Part shown: positions 26,285 to 34,897 of the stretch, in pieces
Numbering within the stretch: the stretch's first letter is position 1
Layout of the letters: each line of letters begins with the position of its first letter
Assembly (NCBI GenBank): GCA_021786265.1
Contig: JAJYNP010000260.1
Location: forward strand, 1-64,000
Reading direction: 5' to 3'
DNA: 64,000 bases
Source of the DNA: Chloroflexota bacterium
Lineage (GTDB): Bacteria > Chloroflexota > Limnocylindria > Limnocylindrales > CSP1-4
Notes under the pieces: model-generated
What the model saw: the letters and a program-made list of their open reading frames with translations, nothing else
Told to the model about the DNA's origin: nothing
Databases searched by the model: none
Position numbers and translations under genes: made by a program

Positions 26285-28195
26285 TCAGTCGCCACGCCGT
26301 GCCTCCCGGCGGTCCGGGCCGAGGGCGGAGACGAACGGCGCGTACCGCACCTGGCCGACCTCGACGAACTTGCTGAAGAACTCGACGTAATGCAGGCGGA
26401 GACCCTGCACCGTGGCGTCGAAGAACCCGAGCGCGAAATTGAGGCCGTGCAGCGCGCCCGCGACCAGCACGCCCAGGACCAGGTTCCCGGCGAGCGCGCC
26501 GAGCGTGTTGGCGACGGTGGCGAGCATCGCCGAGGAGAGGCCGATCGCCATCAGGCGGGCGTAGCTGAGCACGTTGCCGACGATTCCTAGGAGCTCGACC
26601 GGGGCGATGAACCCGAGGACGCCGACCAGGGCGAGCAGCCCGATCGCGAGCACGGCACCGGCGAGCTGCCCCGCCACTGCGGGGAGGAACCCGGCCAGCG
26701 CGCCGAGGATCCCCACGATGCCGGCCAGGCAGACAAGCTGGGCAGACCGTGACGCGACCTCGCGCCGATTGCCCATGCGGAGTCCGTTGGCCGCACCCAG
26801 GGCCAGCCCGAGTGCCACGTGCGCGACCCCGACGGCGACGGTCAGCAGCAACAGCTGCCGGACGGCGTCCCGACGGTCGAGCCAGATGGGGGCCGCGCCG
26901 AACGCCCGCCCGAGGTCGCCGAACCACTCGCCGAAGAGCACGCCGAACACGATCGTCGACGTCGCGGCAATCGCGGCGACCGGCCAGACGGCGGCCACGA
27001 GCGCGGACGCTCGCCACCTTCGACGCGCCGCGAGGAGCAGTACGAGGAGCAGGAGTCCATACCCAGCGTCGCCCACCATCAGCCCGACGAACAGCGGGAA
27101 CACGAGCGCCAGGAGCGGCGTCGGATCGAGCGAGCCATACCGCGGAACCCCCACGAACGACGCGAGCGGCTCGAACGGGCGGATTGTCCGGCGGTTCTCG
27201 AGCGCAACGGGCGCGCGCGCGAGCTCCTCCGGCGTGGGACGGCGCTCGGTCACCGCCGACCCGGGTCCGAGGGCGGCCCGCAGGCCGGCGACCCGGTTGG
27301 CGGGGACCCACCCCGAGAAGACGACCAGGTGCTCGCTCGCGCCCGCCGCACGGAACGTCTCCGCCTCCGCGAGTCGATCCCCGACCACGAGCCGGGCAGC
27401 CGCTGCGAGCGCACCGTGGCTCCCTCGCAGCTCCGCGAGGTCCACCTCAGCTCGCTCGATCCGCTCGTCCAACCGTGCGCGCTCGATCTCGAGCCGGCTC
27501 GCCGCGGCCGCCAGCGGCACGCCCGCCAGCTGGGGAGGGAGGGTGAGTTCGTCGAGGCGTCGTCCGCCGAGCATCGCGTCCACCTCGCCGGCCAGTCGAC
27601 CGGGGAAGACCAGGATGCCGCCCGCGCGGCTCCTCCGGAGCGGTGTCCTCACGACCGCGCAGCGGCCGGCCGCCAGCTCCCGCAGCTCGTCCTCCACGAG
27701 GTCGATGACGTGCCCGTGCCCCTGCTCGACGACGATGGCGACGGAGGCATAGCCGGGCGGGATGGTCAGCGCTCCCCCGGTGCCGACCAGGCCGTCCAGG
27801 AGCTGGCCGTACCAGTCGAGCCTGGCGCGGTCGGCAGCGAGGGCCTCCCGCTCGTTCGCCAGTGCCGTCGCTCGAGCGTTGACCGCCTCGAGCGGCGCGA
27901 TCCGTGCCCCGAGCGTGTGGTCGTCGAGTTCCCAGAGCTCCGCCACGAGCGCGGCCGGGACGTCCGACGCGCCCAGCGACGCGACCAGCTCACTCAGCCA
28001 GTCGAACCACCGCCGCCACGGCTCCGCGCTCGGCGCGGTAGTCGAGGGACACGTGCCGAAGACGCCCGTCTCATCGCCTGCGGGGAGGCGGAACGGCACG
28101 AGGTGGACGGCGCCGGCCAGGTGGAGCCTTCGAACCGCGACGGCCGCCTGTGCACGCGGAACGACGACGTCGACCAGCCGCATCCGCACGAGCAT
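26285..28195 (-). CDS. ntpI: V/A-type ATPase subunit I (membrane stator, a-subunit homologue)
   Basis: This 636-residue protein has an N-terminal cytoplasmic half with coiled coils (RARLDWYGQLL; RLEIERARLDERIERAEVDL) and a C-terminal half with about seven to eight membrane helices starting near residue 365 (LLALVFPLFVGLMVGDAGYG). The block FPLFVGLMVGDAGYG is strongly conserved in this family. It forms the ion half-channels next to the c ring. It lies between the G/H-type gene and the c-subunit gene, as in other V/A operons. Confidence 0.95.
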   Translation of the reverse strand: MLVRMRLVDVVVPRAQAAVAVRRLHLAGAVHLVPFRLPAGDETGVFGTCPSTTAPSAEPWRRWFDWLSELVASLGASDVPAALVAELWELDDHTLGARIAPLEAVNARATALANEREALAADRARLDWYGQLLDGLVGTGGALTIPPGYASVAIVVEQGHGHVIDLVEDELRELAAGRCAVVRTPLRRSRAGGILVFPGRLAGEVDAMLGGRRLDELTLPPQLAGVPLAAAASRLEIERARLDERIERAEVDLAELRGSHGALAAAARLVVGDRLAEAETFRAAGASEHLVVFSGWVPANRVAGLRAALGPGSAVTERRPTPEELARAPVALENRRTIRPFEPLASFVGVPRYGSLDPTPLLALVFPLFVGLMVGDAGYGLLLLVLLLAARRRWRASALVAAVWPVAAIAATSTIVFGVLFGEWFGDLGRAFGAAPIWLDRRDAVRQLLLLTVAVGVAHVALGLALGAANGLRMGNRREVASRSAQLVCLAGIVGILGALAGFLPAVAGQLAGAVLAIGLLALVGVLGFIAPVELLGIVGNVLSYARLMAIGLSSAMLATVANTLGALAGNLVLGVLVAGALHGLNFALGFFDATVQGLRLHYVEFFSKFVEVGQVRYAPFVSALGPDRREARRGD

Positions 28196-28198
28196 GGT

Positions 28199-28534
28199 TC
28201 AGGGCCCCGCGGTCTCGCCCAGCACGGCCGCGACGATCTGCTCCACCACCCGCTCGAACCGCTGGCAGGCGTCGGCCTCCTGGCGCCCGTCCTGGTCCTC
28301 CATCGCCGCCAGCGCCTTCTCGACCCACGCCACCTCGCGGCTGGCCTCGTCCCGGATCTGCTGCCTGCGGGCCGCAATGGCCGCCGCGATGACATCGGGC
28401 GCGGCCGCCTCGATCGCCTGGGCCTCCATCCGCGCCTGCTCGAGGCGTCGATCTGCCTCAGCCCGCGCCGCTCGCCGGTCCTCGGCGGCTGCGAGTTCAG
28501 CTCGCTCGAGCAGCACCAGGAACGGAGTCTCCAC
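28199..28534 (-). CDS. ntpF: V/A-type ATPase subunit G/H-like peripheral stalk protein
   Basis: This is a 111-residue Ala/Glu/Arg-rich coiled-coil protein (FLVLLERAELAAAEDRRAAR; AIAARRQQIRDEASREVAWV). It is the first gene of the operon, as in other V/A operons where the E-partner of the peripheral stalk comes first. The GTG start at 28534 has AGAGGGA upstream at good spacing; the frame is open for 13 more codons upstream but that stretch is the operator-like repeat. Assignment is by size, composition and position. Confidence 0.8.
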   Translation of the reverse strand: METPFLVLLERAELAAAEDRRAARAEADRRLEQARMEAQAIEAAAPDVIAAAIAARRQQIRDEASREVAWVEKALAAMEDQDGRQEADACQRFERVVEQIVAAVLGETAGP

Positions 28535-28555
28535 GCGGGTCCCTCTCGCGCACGA

Positions 28556-28591
28556 GTGATGCGCGACCATCATAGTGATGCGCGACCATCA
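28556..28591. promoter_or_regulatory. Tandem operator-like dyads upstream of the V-ATPase operon
   Basis: The 17-bp sequence gtgatgcgcgaccatca occurs at 28556-28572 and again at 28575-28591 (period 19). Inside it TGATG and CATCA are inverted repeats around a 6-base centre, as in a dimeric regulator's site. A third copy with one mismatch in 16 lies at 48037. The pair lies 22-57 bases before the first ATPase gene. Confidence 0.6.
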
Positions 28592-28902
28592 CCTGACGCG
28601 TCCACAACGTCGGCGTTGGATACGGCGTGCGCCAGAGTTGCGCGGCCCCAAGGAGGGAGCCGTTCAGCCCGGTTCGGGGCCGAGAGACGCAGATGCCGGC
28701 GGTCGCAAAGCCACGGCGAGGCATTCCGAATGGCACGTCGACCCGTCGCGGCGTCTGGAGCCGGTGGTTCACCGGGAGCGCCTTGCTGCCGATGCGCTCC
28801 CCGCCCCAATCCTGTCGTCCGAAGGCGGAATACTGTACCCACGCCTGCGGAGGCGCCGTAGTCTTCGAACGCTGGCGAAGACGCTCGGAGAGGACGCGCG
28901 GG
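28592..28902. other. Intergenic stretch without a recognisable gene
   Basis: These 311 bases lie between the ATPase promoter and a truncated ATPase-domain gene. A frame is open on the plus strand but its composition does not look coding, and I see no RNA gene or clear repeat. It probably holds divergent promoters. Confidence 0.4.
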
Positions 28903-29196
28903 ATGGAAGACCGCTTCGCTGGACGTGGGACAGAGCTCGACGTCCTGACCTCCGAGTTCGAGCGCGCCCGGGCGACCGAGGCGAGGGTGGTGCTCGTGGA
29001 GGGGCTCCCCGGCATCGGCAAGTCCGCCCTGGTCCGTCGATTCCTCGCGGCGGCTCCGAGCGCCCTGGTCCTCCACGCCGACTGCGACGAGGGCGAGACC
29101 CAGCTCGCCTCGCTCTCCTGTGTTCCTGGCAAGGACGCCGGCCGAGTACGTGCGGCAAAGCCGCACGACTACGGGCGCGGGCAGCTCCGGACGTAG
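28903..29196 (+). pseudogene. 5' remnant of a large ATP-binding LuxR/AfsR-type regulator
   Basis: The first 70 residues match the start of the large STAND-type LuxR regulators: FAGRGTELDVLTSEFERARA, then a Walker A loop VVLVEGLPGIGKSALVRRFL. The similarity ends near residue 72 and the frame stops at residue 97, whereas intact members have 900 or more residues. The last 28 codons overlap the 3' end of the GH130 gene on the other strand. It is a truncated relic. Confidence 0.7.
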
Positions 29197-30116
29197 TCGA
29201 GCACGTCGCTGAACCTCGCCGTGGCCAGGCCGACGACCGTGTCCGCCGCGCCGTAGTAGAGGTCCAGCCTGTCGGCGGCGGGATCCACCAGGATCCCGGA
29301 CGGAAACACGACCTGCGGGACGTCGCCCGACCGCTCATACGCCGCCTGCGGCCCGAAGACCCATTCGTCGCTGCGCCGCAGGACCACCGTCGGATCGTCC
29401 AGGTCGAGCAGCGCGAGGCCCATCCGGTAGATCGGGCCGCCGGCCGTCGCGTGGACACCATGGTAGAGGATCAGCCAGCCCTCGGATGTCTCGATCGGTG
29501 GCGGCCCGAGGCCGATCTTCCCGGCGTCCCACCACGCCCCATCCCGGGCCTCGAGGAGCAGCCGGTGGTCGGCCCAGTGGCGCAGATCCGGCGAGAACGA
29601 GATCCACATGTGGGCTCCGCCACGGACCGGCGAGGGGCGATGGATCATGGCCCAGCGGCCGCCGAAGCGACGAGGGAAGAGGGCGGCGTCCTTGTCCTCG
29701 GGCGTCATGACGGGTCCGATCCGGTCCACGTCGCGGAAGTCGGGCGTGGTTGCGAGGGCGACGAGGGGTCCCCGGCTGCTGTACGCCGTATAGGCGATGA
29801 CCCACGTCCCCTCGTCGGCCAGCCAGGTGAGGCGGGGGTCCTCGCAGCCCCAGACTTCCTCCGGCGCGCGCTCCGGCTCTGACCGGAGAAGCGGCCCCGC
29901 ATCGAATCGCCAGTCCGACACGCCACCCGAGCTGCGGGCGACATGGAGCTGCGAGATCCCGCGCATGTCCTCCACGCGGACGAGCAGCAGCGTCTCCCCG
30001 CCCACCCGGGCGGCGCCCGGGTTGAAGACGGCGTTCGCGGGATACGGCACGTCGGCCGCCGTCAGGATGGGGTTGGCCGGGCTGCGGCGGAACAACGGCT
30101 CGCGGCCGCTCACCAT
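29169..30116 (-). CDS. Glycoside hydrolase family 130 (beta-mannoside phosphorylase-like)
   Basis: This 315-residue five-bladed propeller protein is of the GH130 type. Typical elements are NPILTAADVPYPANAVFNPG, LLLVRVEDMRG, the CEDPRLTWL loop with the catalytic Asp, KDAALFPRRFGGRWAMIHRP and GPPPIETSEGWLILYHGV. GH130 enzymes phosphorolyse or hydrolyse beta-mannosidic bonds. The ATG at 30116 overlaps the preceding gene by 7 bases; this is the third gene of a GT4, six-hairpin and GH130 operon. Substrate is inferred as a mannose-containing oligosaccharide. Confidence 0.9.
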   Translation of the reverse strand: MVSGREPLFRRSPANPILTAADVPYPANAVFNPGAARVGGETLLLVRVEDMRGISQLHVARSSGGVSDWRFDAGPLLRSEPERAPEEVWGCEDPRLTWLADEGTWVIAYTAYSSRGPLVALATTPDFRDVDRIGPVMTPEDKDAALFPRRFGGRWAMIHRPSPVRGGAHMWISFSPDLRHWADHRLLLEARDGAWWDAGKIGLGPPPIETSEGWLILYHGVHATAGGPIYRMGLALLDLDDPTVVLRRSDEWVFGPQAAYERSGDVPQVVFPSGILVDPAADRLDLYYGAADTVVGLATARFSDVLDYVRSCPRP

Positions 30117-31291
30117 GAGGCCCTCGCCGGGATGGGGCCCAGGCGGGAGGGACGGCGGCGATCCGCCCGGGAGGCGGGCGGTGCCGGCACCGGGACTGTG
30201 GTGGGCGTCGACGTGGGTGTCGACCGCACCAGACCCCTGAGCGCTCGCGTCCGCTCGGCGGCCATGAGCCACATCAGCGTCGACTCCGCGCCCTGGTTCG
30301 CGTTCACGCCGTCGGGGGTCAGGCCGTCGTGACAACCTCCCCGCTCGGGATCCGCCACCAGTGCCCCGACGTCGTTGTCGCCGAGGAACCAGGCGTAGGC
30401 ACGCTCGGCGGCGTCCCGGTATCGCTCACGACCGGTGGTGCGGTAGGCGGCGTCGGCCGCGAGGAGCAGCGACGTCGTCTCGATCGGCTGCTGATCGAAG
30501 CGGGCACGGGCGCCATCGCGCGGCCACCAGCCATGGCATCCCACCGGCGAGATGCGGCCGTCGGGCAGGGTCTGGACGGCCAGCAGCCAGTCCAGGACCC
30601 GGAGCCCGGTCCGGGCGGCATCGGCATCGCCCAGGTGCGAGCCGGCGACGATCAGCGCCTGCGCCGGCAGCCCGTTCTCGTAGGTCAGCGAGTCCTCCGG
30701 CCAGGGCCACTCGCGGATGAACCCCCGCGCCTCGAAGGACCGCCGCAGGCCGGCGGTGAGCCGGCGGTACGCCGCGGGCAGCGCGCTGCCGATGCCCCCG
30801 CCCCGCGTCGCCGCGTCGCAACCCAGCATCGACGAGGCGCGCGCGCGGACGGCGCTCAGCTCCAGCGCAGCCGGGAGAGCCCGGGCGAACATCGTGCGGG
30901 CCTCCTGGCGCATCGCGGGCTCCCCGGCTCGCCGGATCGTCTCCCCCAGCGCCCACACCGCGCGCCCGTGGGCATCCTCCGACCCGATCTCGTCGACCCA
31001 CGATCCATCGGCGCGGCGCAGGTTCCTGGCCCGCCACTGGCCCGCGTCGAGCGCGTCGGACAGGAACTGGAAGGAGCGGTGCGCACTGGACGCGACCGCC
31101 TCCCAGCCCAGCACGCGGGCCTGGAGCAGGTCGACCACCAGGGCGCGCGCGACGTCATCGGTGCAGTAGCCGTGGGCCGGATCGGGCACGGTGCCGCGGG
31201 CATGCTGCAGGACCCCGAATTCGCCCGTGAGCGCCTCCAGGTGCTCGCGGTGCACGGGGTGCACGAGTGGCACGGCCGCGGTCTCAGGCAT
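30110..31291 (-). CDS. Six-hairpin (alpha/alpha)6 glycosidase-like protein
   Basis: This 393-residue protein is rich in helices. Its motifs recur in (alpha/alpha)6-barrel carbohydrate enzymes: HGYCTDDVARALVVDLL near residue 40, WVDEIGSEDAHGRAVWALGE, IREWPWPEDSLTYENGLPAQ, and GAESTLMWLMA near the end. The paired acidic residues in those loops could be catalytic. It overlaps the GT4 gene by 8 bases and the GH130 gene by 7, so the three act together on one glycan. The exact reaction is not known; the tail is Pro/Arg-rich. Confidence 0.7.
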   Translation of the reverse strand: MPETAAVPLVHPVHREHLEALTGEFGVLQHARGTVPDPAHGYCTDDVARALVVDLLQARVLGWEAVASSAHRSFQFLSDALDAGQWRARNLRRADGSWVDEIGSEDAHGRAVWALGETIRRAGEPAMRQEARTMFARALPAALELSAVRARASSMLGCDAATRGGGIGSALPAAYRRLTAGLRRSFEARGFIREWPWPEDSLTYENGLPAQALIVAGSHLGDADAARTGLRVLDWLLAVQTLPDGRISPVGCHGWWPRDGARARFDQQPIETTSLLLAADAAYRTTGRERYRDAAERAYAWFLGDNDVGALVADPERGGCHDGLTPDGVNANQGAESTLMWLMAAERTRALRGLVRSTPTSTPTTVPVPAPPASRADRRRPSRLGPIPARASW

Positions 31292-32492
31292 CGAGCACCC
31301 GCGACGGCAGAGCGCGCAGCATCGCGTGCGGGAGGCGACCGGCGACCCGGTCGGCTCCCGCCAGGCGACCGGATCGGGCGACCCGGTCGAACAGGCTCCG
31401 GTAGGCCGCGCCCACCTCGGGCCATACCATGTGACGCCCGAAGCGATGCGCCCTGGTACCCATATGCTCACGGCGCAGTGGGTCGGCGAGCAAGGCCGCC
31501 AGCGCGGCGGCAAGCGCCGGCGGGGAGGCCGGCGGCACCAGGATCCCGCGCTCGTCCGCCAGCAGCTCGACGGCGTACTCGTACGGGGTCGAGACAACCG
31601 CCTTGCCAGCGCCGACCGCGTAGGACAGCGTGCCCGAGACGATCTGCTCGAGGTTCGGGTACGGCGTGACGAACACGTCGGCGGCCTGCAGCCAGCGTCC
31701 GAGCTCCGCCTGGGTCACGAAACGGTCCACGAACCGGACGTGGTCCCCCACGCCCAGCTCGGCCGCACGCGCCACCAGGCCATCCCGGTACGCCTCGCCC
31801 TCCCGCCGCAGCAGCTCGGGATGCGTGGCACCCAGGATCACGTACAGGGCGTTCGGGATCGCCTCCACCACCGCCGGCATCGCGGCGATGGCGAGCTCGT
31901 AGCCCTTGCCCGGCCCGATCAGCCCGAAGCTCAGGATCACGGCGTGGCCGGCGAGGCCAAGCCCCGGTTTCACCAGTTCCGGGTCCACGCGCGGAAGATC
32001 CGGCACGCCGTGCGGGATCACGCTGATCTGCATGGGGCTGACGCCGTACACGCGTGTCAGGAGCGTCGCGGCGGCCTGCGACATGACCACCACGCCCTCC
32101 ACCGCGGCGCAGAGCCCGGCCAGAATGCGGCGCTGCGAAGACGTGGGCGTCCGCCGGACCGTGTGGAGCGTGGCCATCGCCGGCACCGACAGGGCGCGGA
32201 CGAAGTCGAGTACGTACTCGCCGTCAGCGCCGCCCCAGATGCCGTACTCGTGCTGGATGGAGACCAGCTCGACGCCGTCCCTGGCCAGGGCCCGGGCCGT
32301 CTGCCGGTAGTCGGCCACGACGTCGCGGCGGATGCGGTGCCGGACCTCCATCGGATAGACCGTGGGCGCGCCCGGCGGGTGCAGCGCCACGACGCTCGTG
32401 GAGCCCGTCGCCCGCGCGAGGTCGTGGGTGAAGGAGGCTATCCCGCAGTGGCGCGGCGGATAGGTGGCCACGATGGCCGTGTGGAGGGTCAA
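31284..32492 (-). CDS. Glycosyltransferase family 4
   Basis: This 402-residue GT-B fold glycosyltransferase has an N-terminal acceptor domain (YPPRHCGIASFTHDLARA) and a C-terminal nucleotide-sugar domain (ILSFGLIGPGKGYELAIAAM, then VFVTPYPNLEQIVSGTLSYA with the GT4 acidic/NxEQ motif). The start is TTG at 32492 with AGGAG 7 bases upstream. It is first in a three-gene operon with a six-hairpin protein and a GH130 enzyme, which suggests synthesis and turnover of a mannose-type oligosaccharide; this role is inferred. Confidence 0.9.
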   Translation of the reverse strand: MTLHTAIVATYPPRHCGIASFTHDLARATGSTSVVALHPPGAPTVYPMEVRHRIRRDVVADYRQTARALARDGVELVSIQHEYGIWGGADGEYVLDFVRALSVPAMATLHTVRRTPTSSQRRILAGLCAAVEGVVVMSQAAATLLTRVYGVSPMQISVIPHGVPDLPRVDPELVKPGLGLAGHAVILSFGLIGPGKGYELAIAAMPAVVEAIPNALYVILGATHPELLRREGEAYRDGLVARAAELGVGDHVRFVDRFVTQAELGRWLQAADVFVTPYPNLEQIVSGTLSYAVGAGKAVVSTPYEYAVELLADERGILVPPASPPALAAALAALLADPLRREHMGTRAHRFGRHMVWPEVGAAYRSLFDRVARSGRLAGADRVAGRLPHAMLRALPSRVLDA

Positions 32493-32743
32493 CGGGTCGC
32501 TCCTCTCGTGCAGACCTCGAGGAGGACAGAACCCGGGGATCCGGCCTGAGGATTCCCGGGGGCCGGCGGTCGCCGGCGGTCACCCTCGCCGGGCCGTCAG
32601 TGACCGAGCCAGGCGAGGACGGCGGCCAGCGCCATCCCGGCCAGGGCGAGCGTGAGCAGGTGCCCGGCTGAGCCACGGGCGGTGGGTGACGCCACCAGCG
32701 TCAGGCCACCGAGCGTGTTGGGAAGGGCGCAGTCGCGCAGGAC
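32493..32743. other. Intergenic region with a possible tiny membrane peptide
   Basis: No clear gene is present. On the minus strand ending at 32597 a short frame encodes one hydrophobic helix (LLTLALAGMALAAVLAWLGH). It could be a peptide of about 35 residues from a GTG near 32700, but composition alone does not prove it is translated. Confidence 0.25.
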
Positions 32744-32770
32744 GTTGGGGCGGACTTGCGCCGCCCCAAC
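32744..32770. terminator. Strong GC-rich hairpin downstream of the cold-shock gene
   Basis: GTTGGGGCGG at 32744-32753 pairs perfectly with CCGCCCCAAC at 32761-32770 around a 7-base loop. It lies 22 bases after the stop of the minus-strand cold-shock gene. There is no U-run, as is common for terminators in very GC-rich genomes. Confidence 0.55.
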
Positions 32771-32792
32771 CGCCGGTGCAGGCACCGCGGGG

Positions 32793-32996
32793 CTACGCCC
32801 GGCGGATCTGCGTGGCTCGGGGTCCCTTGGGGTTGGCCTCGATCTCGAAGGTGACCTTCTCACCGCCGGCCAGCTCGTCGAAGACGAGGGTCGGCGTCAG
32901 GCCGTCGCGATGGAAGAAGTACTGCTTGCCGTCGTCGCCGGCGATGAAGCCGAAGCCACGCTCGGCGATCACCCTGGCAATGCTGCCGGTGCTCAC
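32793..32996 (-). CDS. Cold-shock domain protein
   Basis: This 67-residue single-domain protein has the nucleic-acid-binding motifs RGFGFIAGDDGKQYFFHRDG (RNP1- and RNP2-like) and ends with the usual PKGPRATQI strand. CspA-type proteins melt RNA structure and act as RNA chaperones. The GTG start gives the normal family length. About 200 bases of untranslated leader separate it from the next gene upstream, which may hold a long 5' UTR, as is common for csp genes. Confidence 0.93.
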   Translation of the reverse strand: MSTGSIARVIAERGFGFIAGDDGKQYFFHRDGLTPTLVFDELAGGEKVTFEIEANPKGPRATQIRRA

Positions 32997-33196
32997 TGGA
33001 CGAAACCCTATCTCTTCCCGAACGAAGTGGCAGACGCACGGCCCGTTCGAGAAGGGGGCGACCACGCGGAGCGCCGCCGACAGTGCCGGGGGCTCACCCA
33101 CGGTACTCCTTCCCGGGAGATCCGGCAATGCGCGGCGGCGCGCCGGCGCGTCCTGTGAACGGCGCGTCCCGAACCCTTCCCGCCCGGCTTCGAACC

Positions 33197-33559
33197 CTAC
33201 CCCGGCTGCTGGATGCCGATGCGGTTGCCCTCGGTGTCCACGACGAAGGCGATCCAGCCGATCATCTCGCCCATGAACTCCTTGGGCTGGAGGACCCGAC
33301 CGCCTGCCTCCTGTACGCGGGCGAGCATGCCGTCGATGTCGCCGTTCGCCCCCAGGTAGACCGTCGTGCCGGCGGTGGTGGTCGGCGCGATCCCGGTCGA
33401 GAGCGCGAGATCCGCGCTGGGCGCCTCGCCCATGATCACCGCGACGTGCCCCTCCATCCCGGGCGGGGAACCGACGGGCACCCCCAGGACGTGCGCGTAG
33501 AACGCCGTTGCGCGCTCGAGATCGACGACGGGGATGTCGGCCCAGACGATCACGGACAT
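33197..33559 (-). CDS. VOC-family (glyoxalase/bleomycin-resistance-like) protein
   Basis: This 120-residue protein has two beta-alpha-beta-beta-beta modules of the vicinal oxygen chelate fold: IPVVDLERATAFYAHVLGVP, then GDIDGMLARVQEAGGRVLQP and a closing IAFVVDTEGNRIGIQQPG. A metal ligand Glu/His is plausible in VDTEGNRIGI. An AGGAG site lies 6 bases before the ATG. It is monocistronic and no substrate can be named. Confidence 0.87.
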   Translation of the reverse strand: MSVIVWADIPVVDLERATAFYAHVLGVPVGSPPGMEGHVAVIMGEAPSADLALSTGIAPTTTAGTTVYLGANGDIDGMLARVQEAGGRVLQPKEFMGEMIGWIAFVVDTEGNRIGIQQPG

Positions 33560-33617
33560 GGTGGGCTCCTGCGCGGGTGGATGATCGCGCCACCCTGGCC
33601 CATGGAGGCCCGCCGCG

Positions 33618-34514
33618 TCAAGCGGTTCCGGCCGCCCTGTGAACGGCCGCTCGGGACGCCCGACCCGGCGCGCATTCCTCGAGAACGGTTCGGGCCGATG
33701 CGGCGTCGCCAGGATGCCGCGCGAGGACCCGCACGATTGGCAGGTCGAGGCCTGCGGCCAGCCGCTCCACCTGGCCGCGCACGCCGCCGGGCCCACCCCA
33801 CGCGCCGACGGCCGACAGGAACGCGGGATCCCAGTCGGTGCCGGGCACCTCGACGCGCCGCAGCTCGTCCGCGAAGCCCATGCGCTCGAAGTGCCGGCGG
33901 TACGCCGGTGGGGCGAAAGCGTAGCGGCGCACAGCGGCGCCGAGCGTCGCGCGGGCGACCCCAGGGTCGGGATCGACCGCGGTCCGGATGTACTCGACCA
34001 GCGACGGCACGGGCCGGCCCGCGGTCCCGGCGGCTGCTGCGAGACGCTCGCGAGACCAGGCGACCTGCGCCGCGGTGCACCAGTTCAGCGCCACGCCGTC
34101 GGCGAGCTCGCCGGCCACGCGCAACACCAGCGGACCGAGCGCCGCGAGGAAGAGGGGCAGCTCCGGCGGCAGGAGGTCTCGGAGGTCCGCCAGGTAGCGG
34201 CGCATCCCGTCCGCCGCATGCTCCATCCGGCCGCTGCCGACCGCGAGAGTGAACCGGCCCTCCGTTCCCTCCCAGGCGCGGCGTGCGTGCTCCGCGTAGA
34301 ACGCGGGCTCCCGGCCGGAGGCCGGCACCGCGGAGATCCCGACCGGAAGGCCGCTCGCGCGGTGCCAGCGCAGGCAGCGGTCGAAGGCGGCACCATCCGC
34401 CCCCGACGGCGTCCAGGCGGCGACGTAGCCGAGCTCGGCGCCCAGGCGTACCAGGTCGAGCTCGTCGCGCTCGGCGAGCCGCTGGTCGGGATCGATGCTG
34501 AGGGCGACCCGCAT
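33618..34514 (-). CDS. LLM-class (F420-dependent-like) oxidoreductase
   Basis: This 298-residue TIM-barrel protein is of the luciferase-like monooxygenase class, with typical pieces ELGYVAAWTPSGADGAAFDR, ISAVPASGREPAFYAEHARR, FTLAVGSGRMEHAADGMRRY and LGPLVLRVAGELADGVALNW. Members in GC-rich soil bacteria usually use coenzyme F420, which fits the proposed host group; flavin use is equally possible. It ends in an Arg/Ala-rich tail. No operon partner is evident. Confidence 0.82.
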   Translation of the reverse strand: MRVALSIDPDQRLAERDELDLVRLGAELGYVAAWTPSGADGAAFDRCLRWHRASGLPVGISAVPASGREPAFYAEHARRAWEGTEGRFTLAVGSGRMEHAADGMRRYLADLRDLLPPELPLFLAALGPLVLRVAGELADGVALNWCTAAQVAWSRERLAAAAGTAGRPVPSLVEYIRTAVDPDPGVARATLGAAVRRYAFAPPAYRRHFERMGFADELRRVEVPGTDWDPAFLSAVGAWGGPGGVRGQVERLAAGLDLPIVRVLARHPGDAASARTVLEECAPGRASRAAVHRAAGTA

Positions 34515-34519
34515 GCCAC

Positions 34520-34810
34520 CTACGGTACCAGCGCCGGCCAGCGCGCGCTGTCGCCCGGATACTCGGCGCGGACCCGGTACCGGCCCGCTTCCAGCGGCCC
34601 GACGACCACCGGGTACGAGCCGGTCGCGGACGCCGCGAGCCGCCGGAGCGACAGGGCGATCGTCCCCGCGCCGGTGTCGAGGGCCCGGAGGGTCGCGCTC
34701 CCGTTCGTGCCACCCGCACCGACCGTGGCCTTCCAGCAGGCGAAGGTCGCCAACTGGTCGTGGAGAAGGACGTGGGATCCAGCTGCTACCGTGTCGATTC
34801 CGCAGCCGCC
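34520..34810 (-). pseudogene. Possible remnant of an Ig-like-domain surface protein
   Basis: In the gap between the LLM and DGPF genes a minus-strand frame encodes a segment ending in GPLEAGRYRVRAEYPGDSAR. This resembles the closing strands of bacterial Ig-like (Big_3 type) repeats. There is no start codon or signal peptide before it, so if real it is a 3' relic of a secreted repeat protein. The call is weak. Confidence 0.25.
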
Positions 34811-34897
34811 CGTTCGACGCGCAGAGTAGGGACGGGTCCAGCGGCCAGGCCGGCCGGGGGCCCGCGGCCCCACCCTTCCTGAGAAAGGAGACACGCG

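Noticed and set aside
24696..28861. Long plus-strand frames opposite the V-ATPase genes
   Set aside because: Composition is the complement of the ATPase coding strand and no family motif is present; all nine ATPase genes are on the minus strand.
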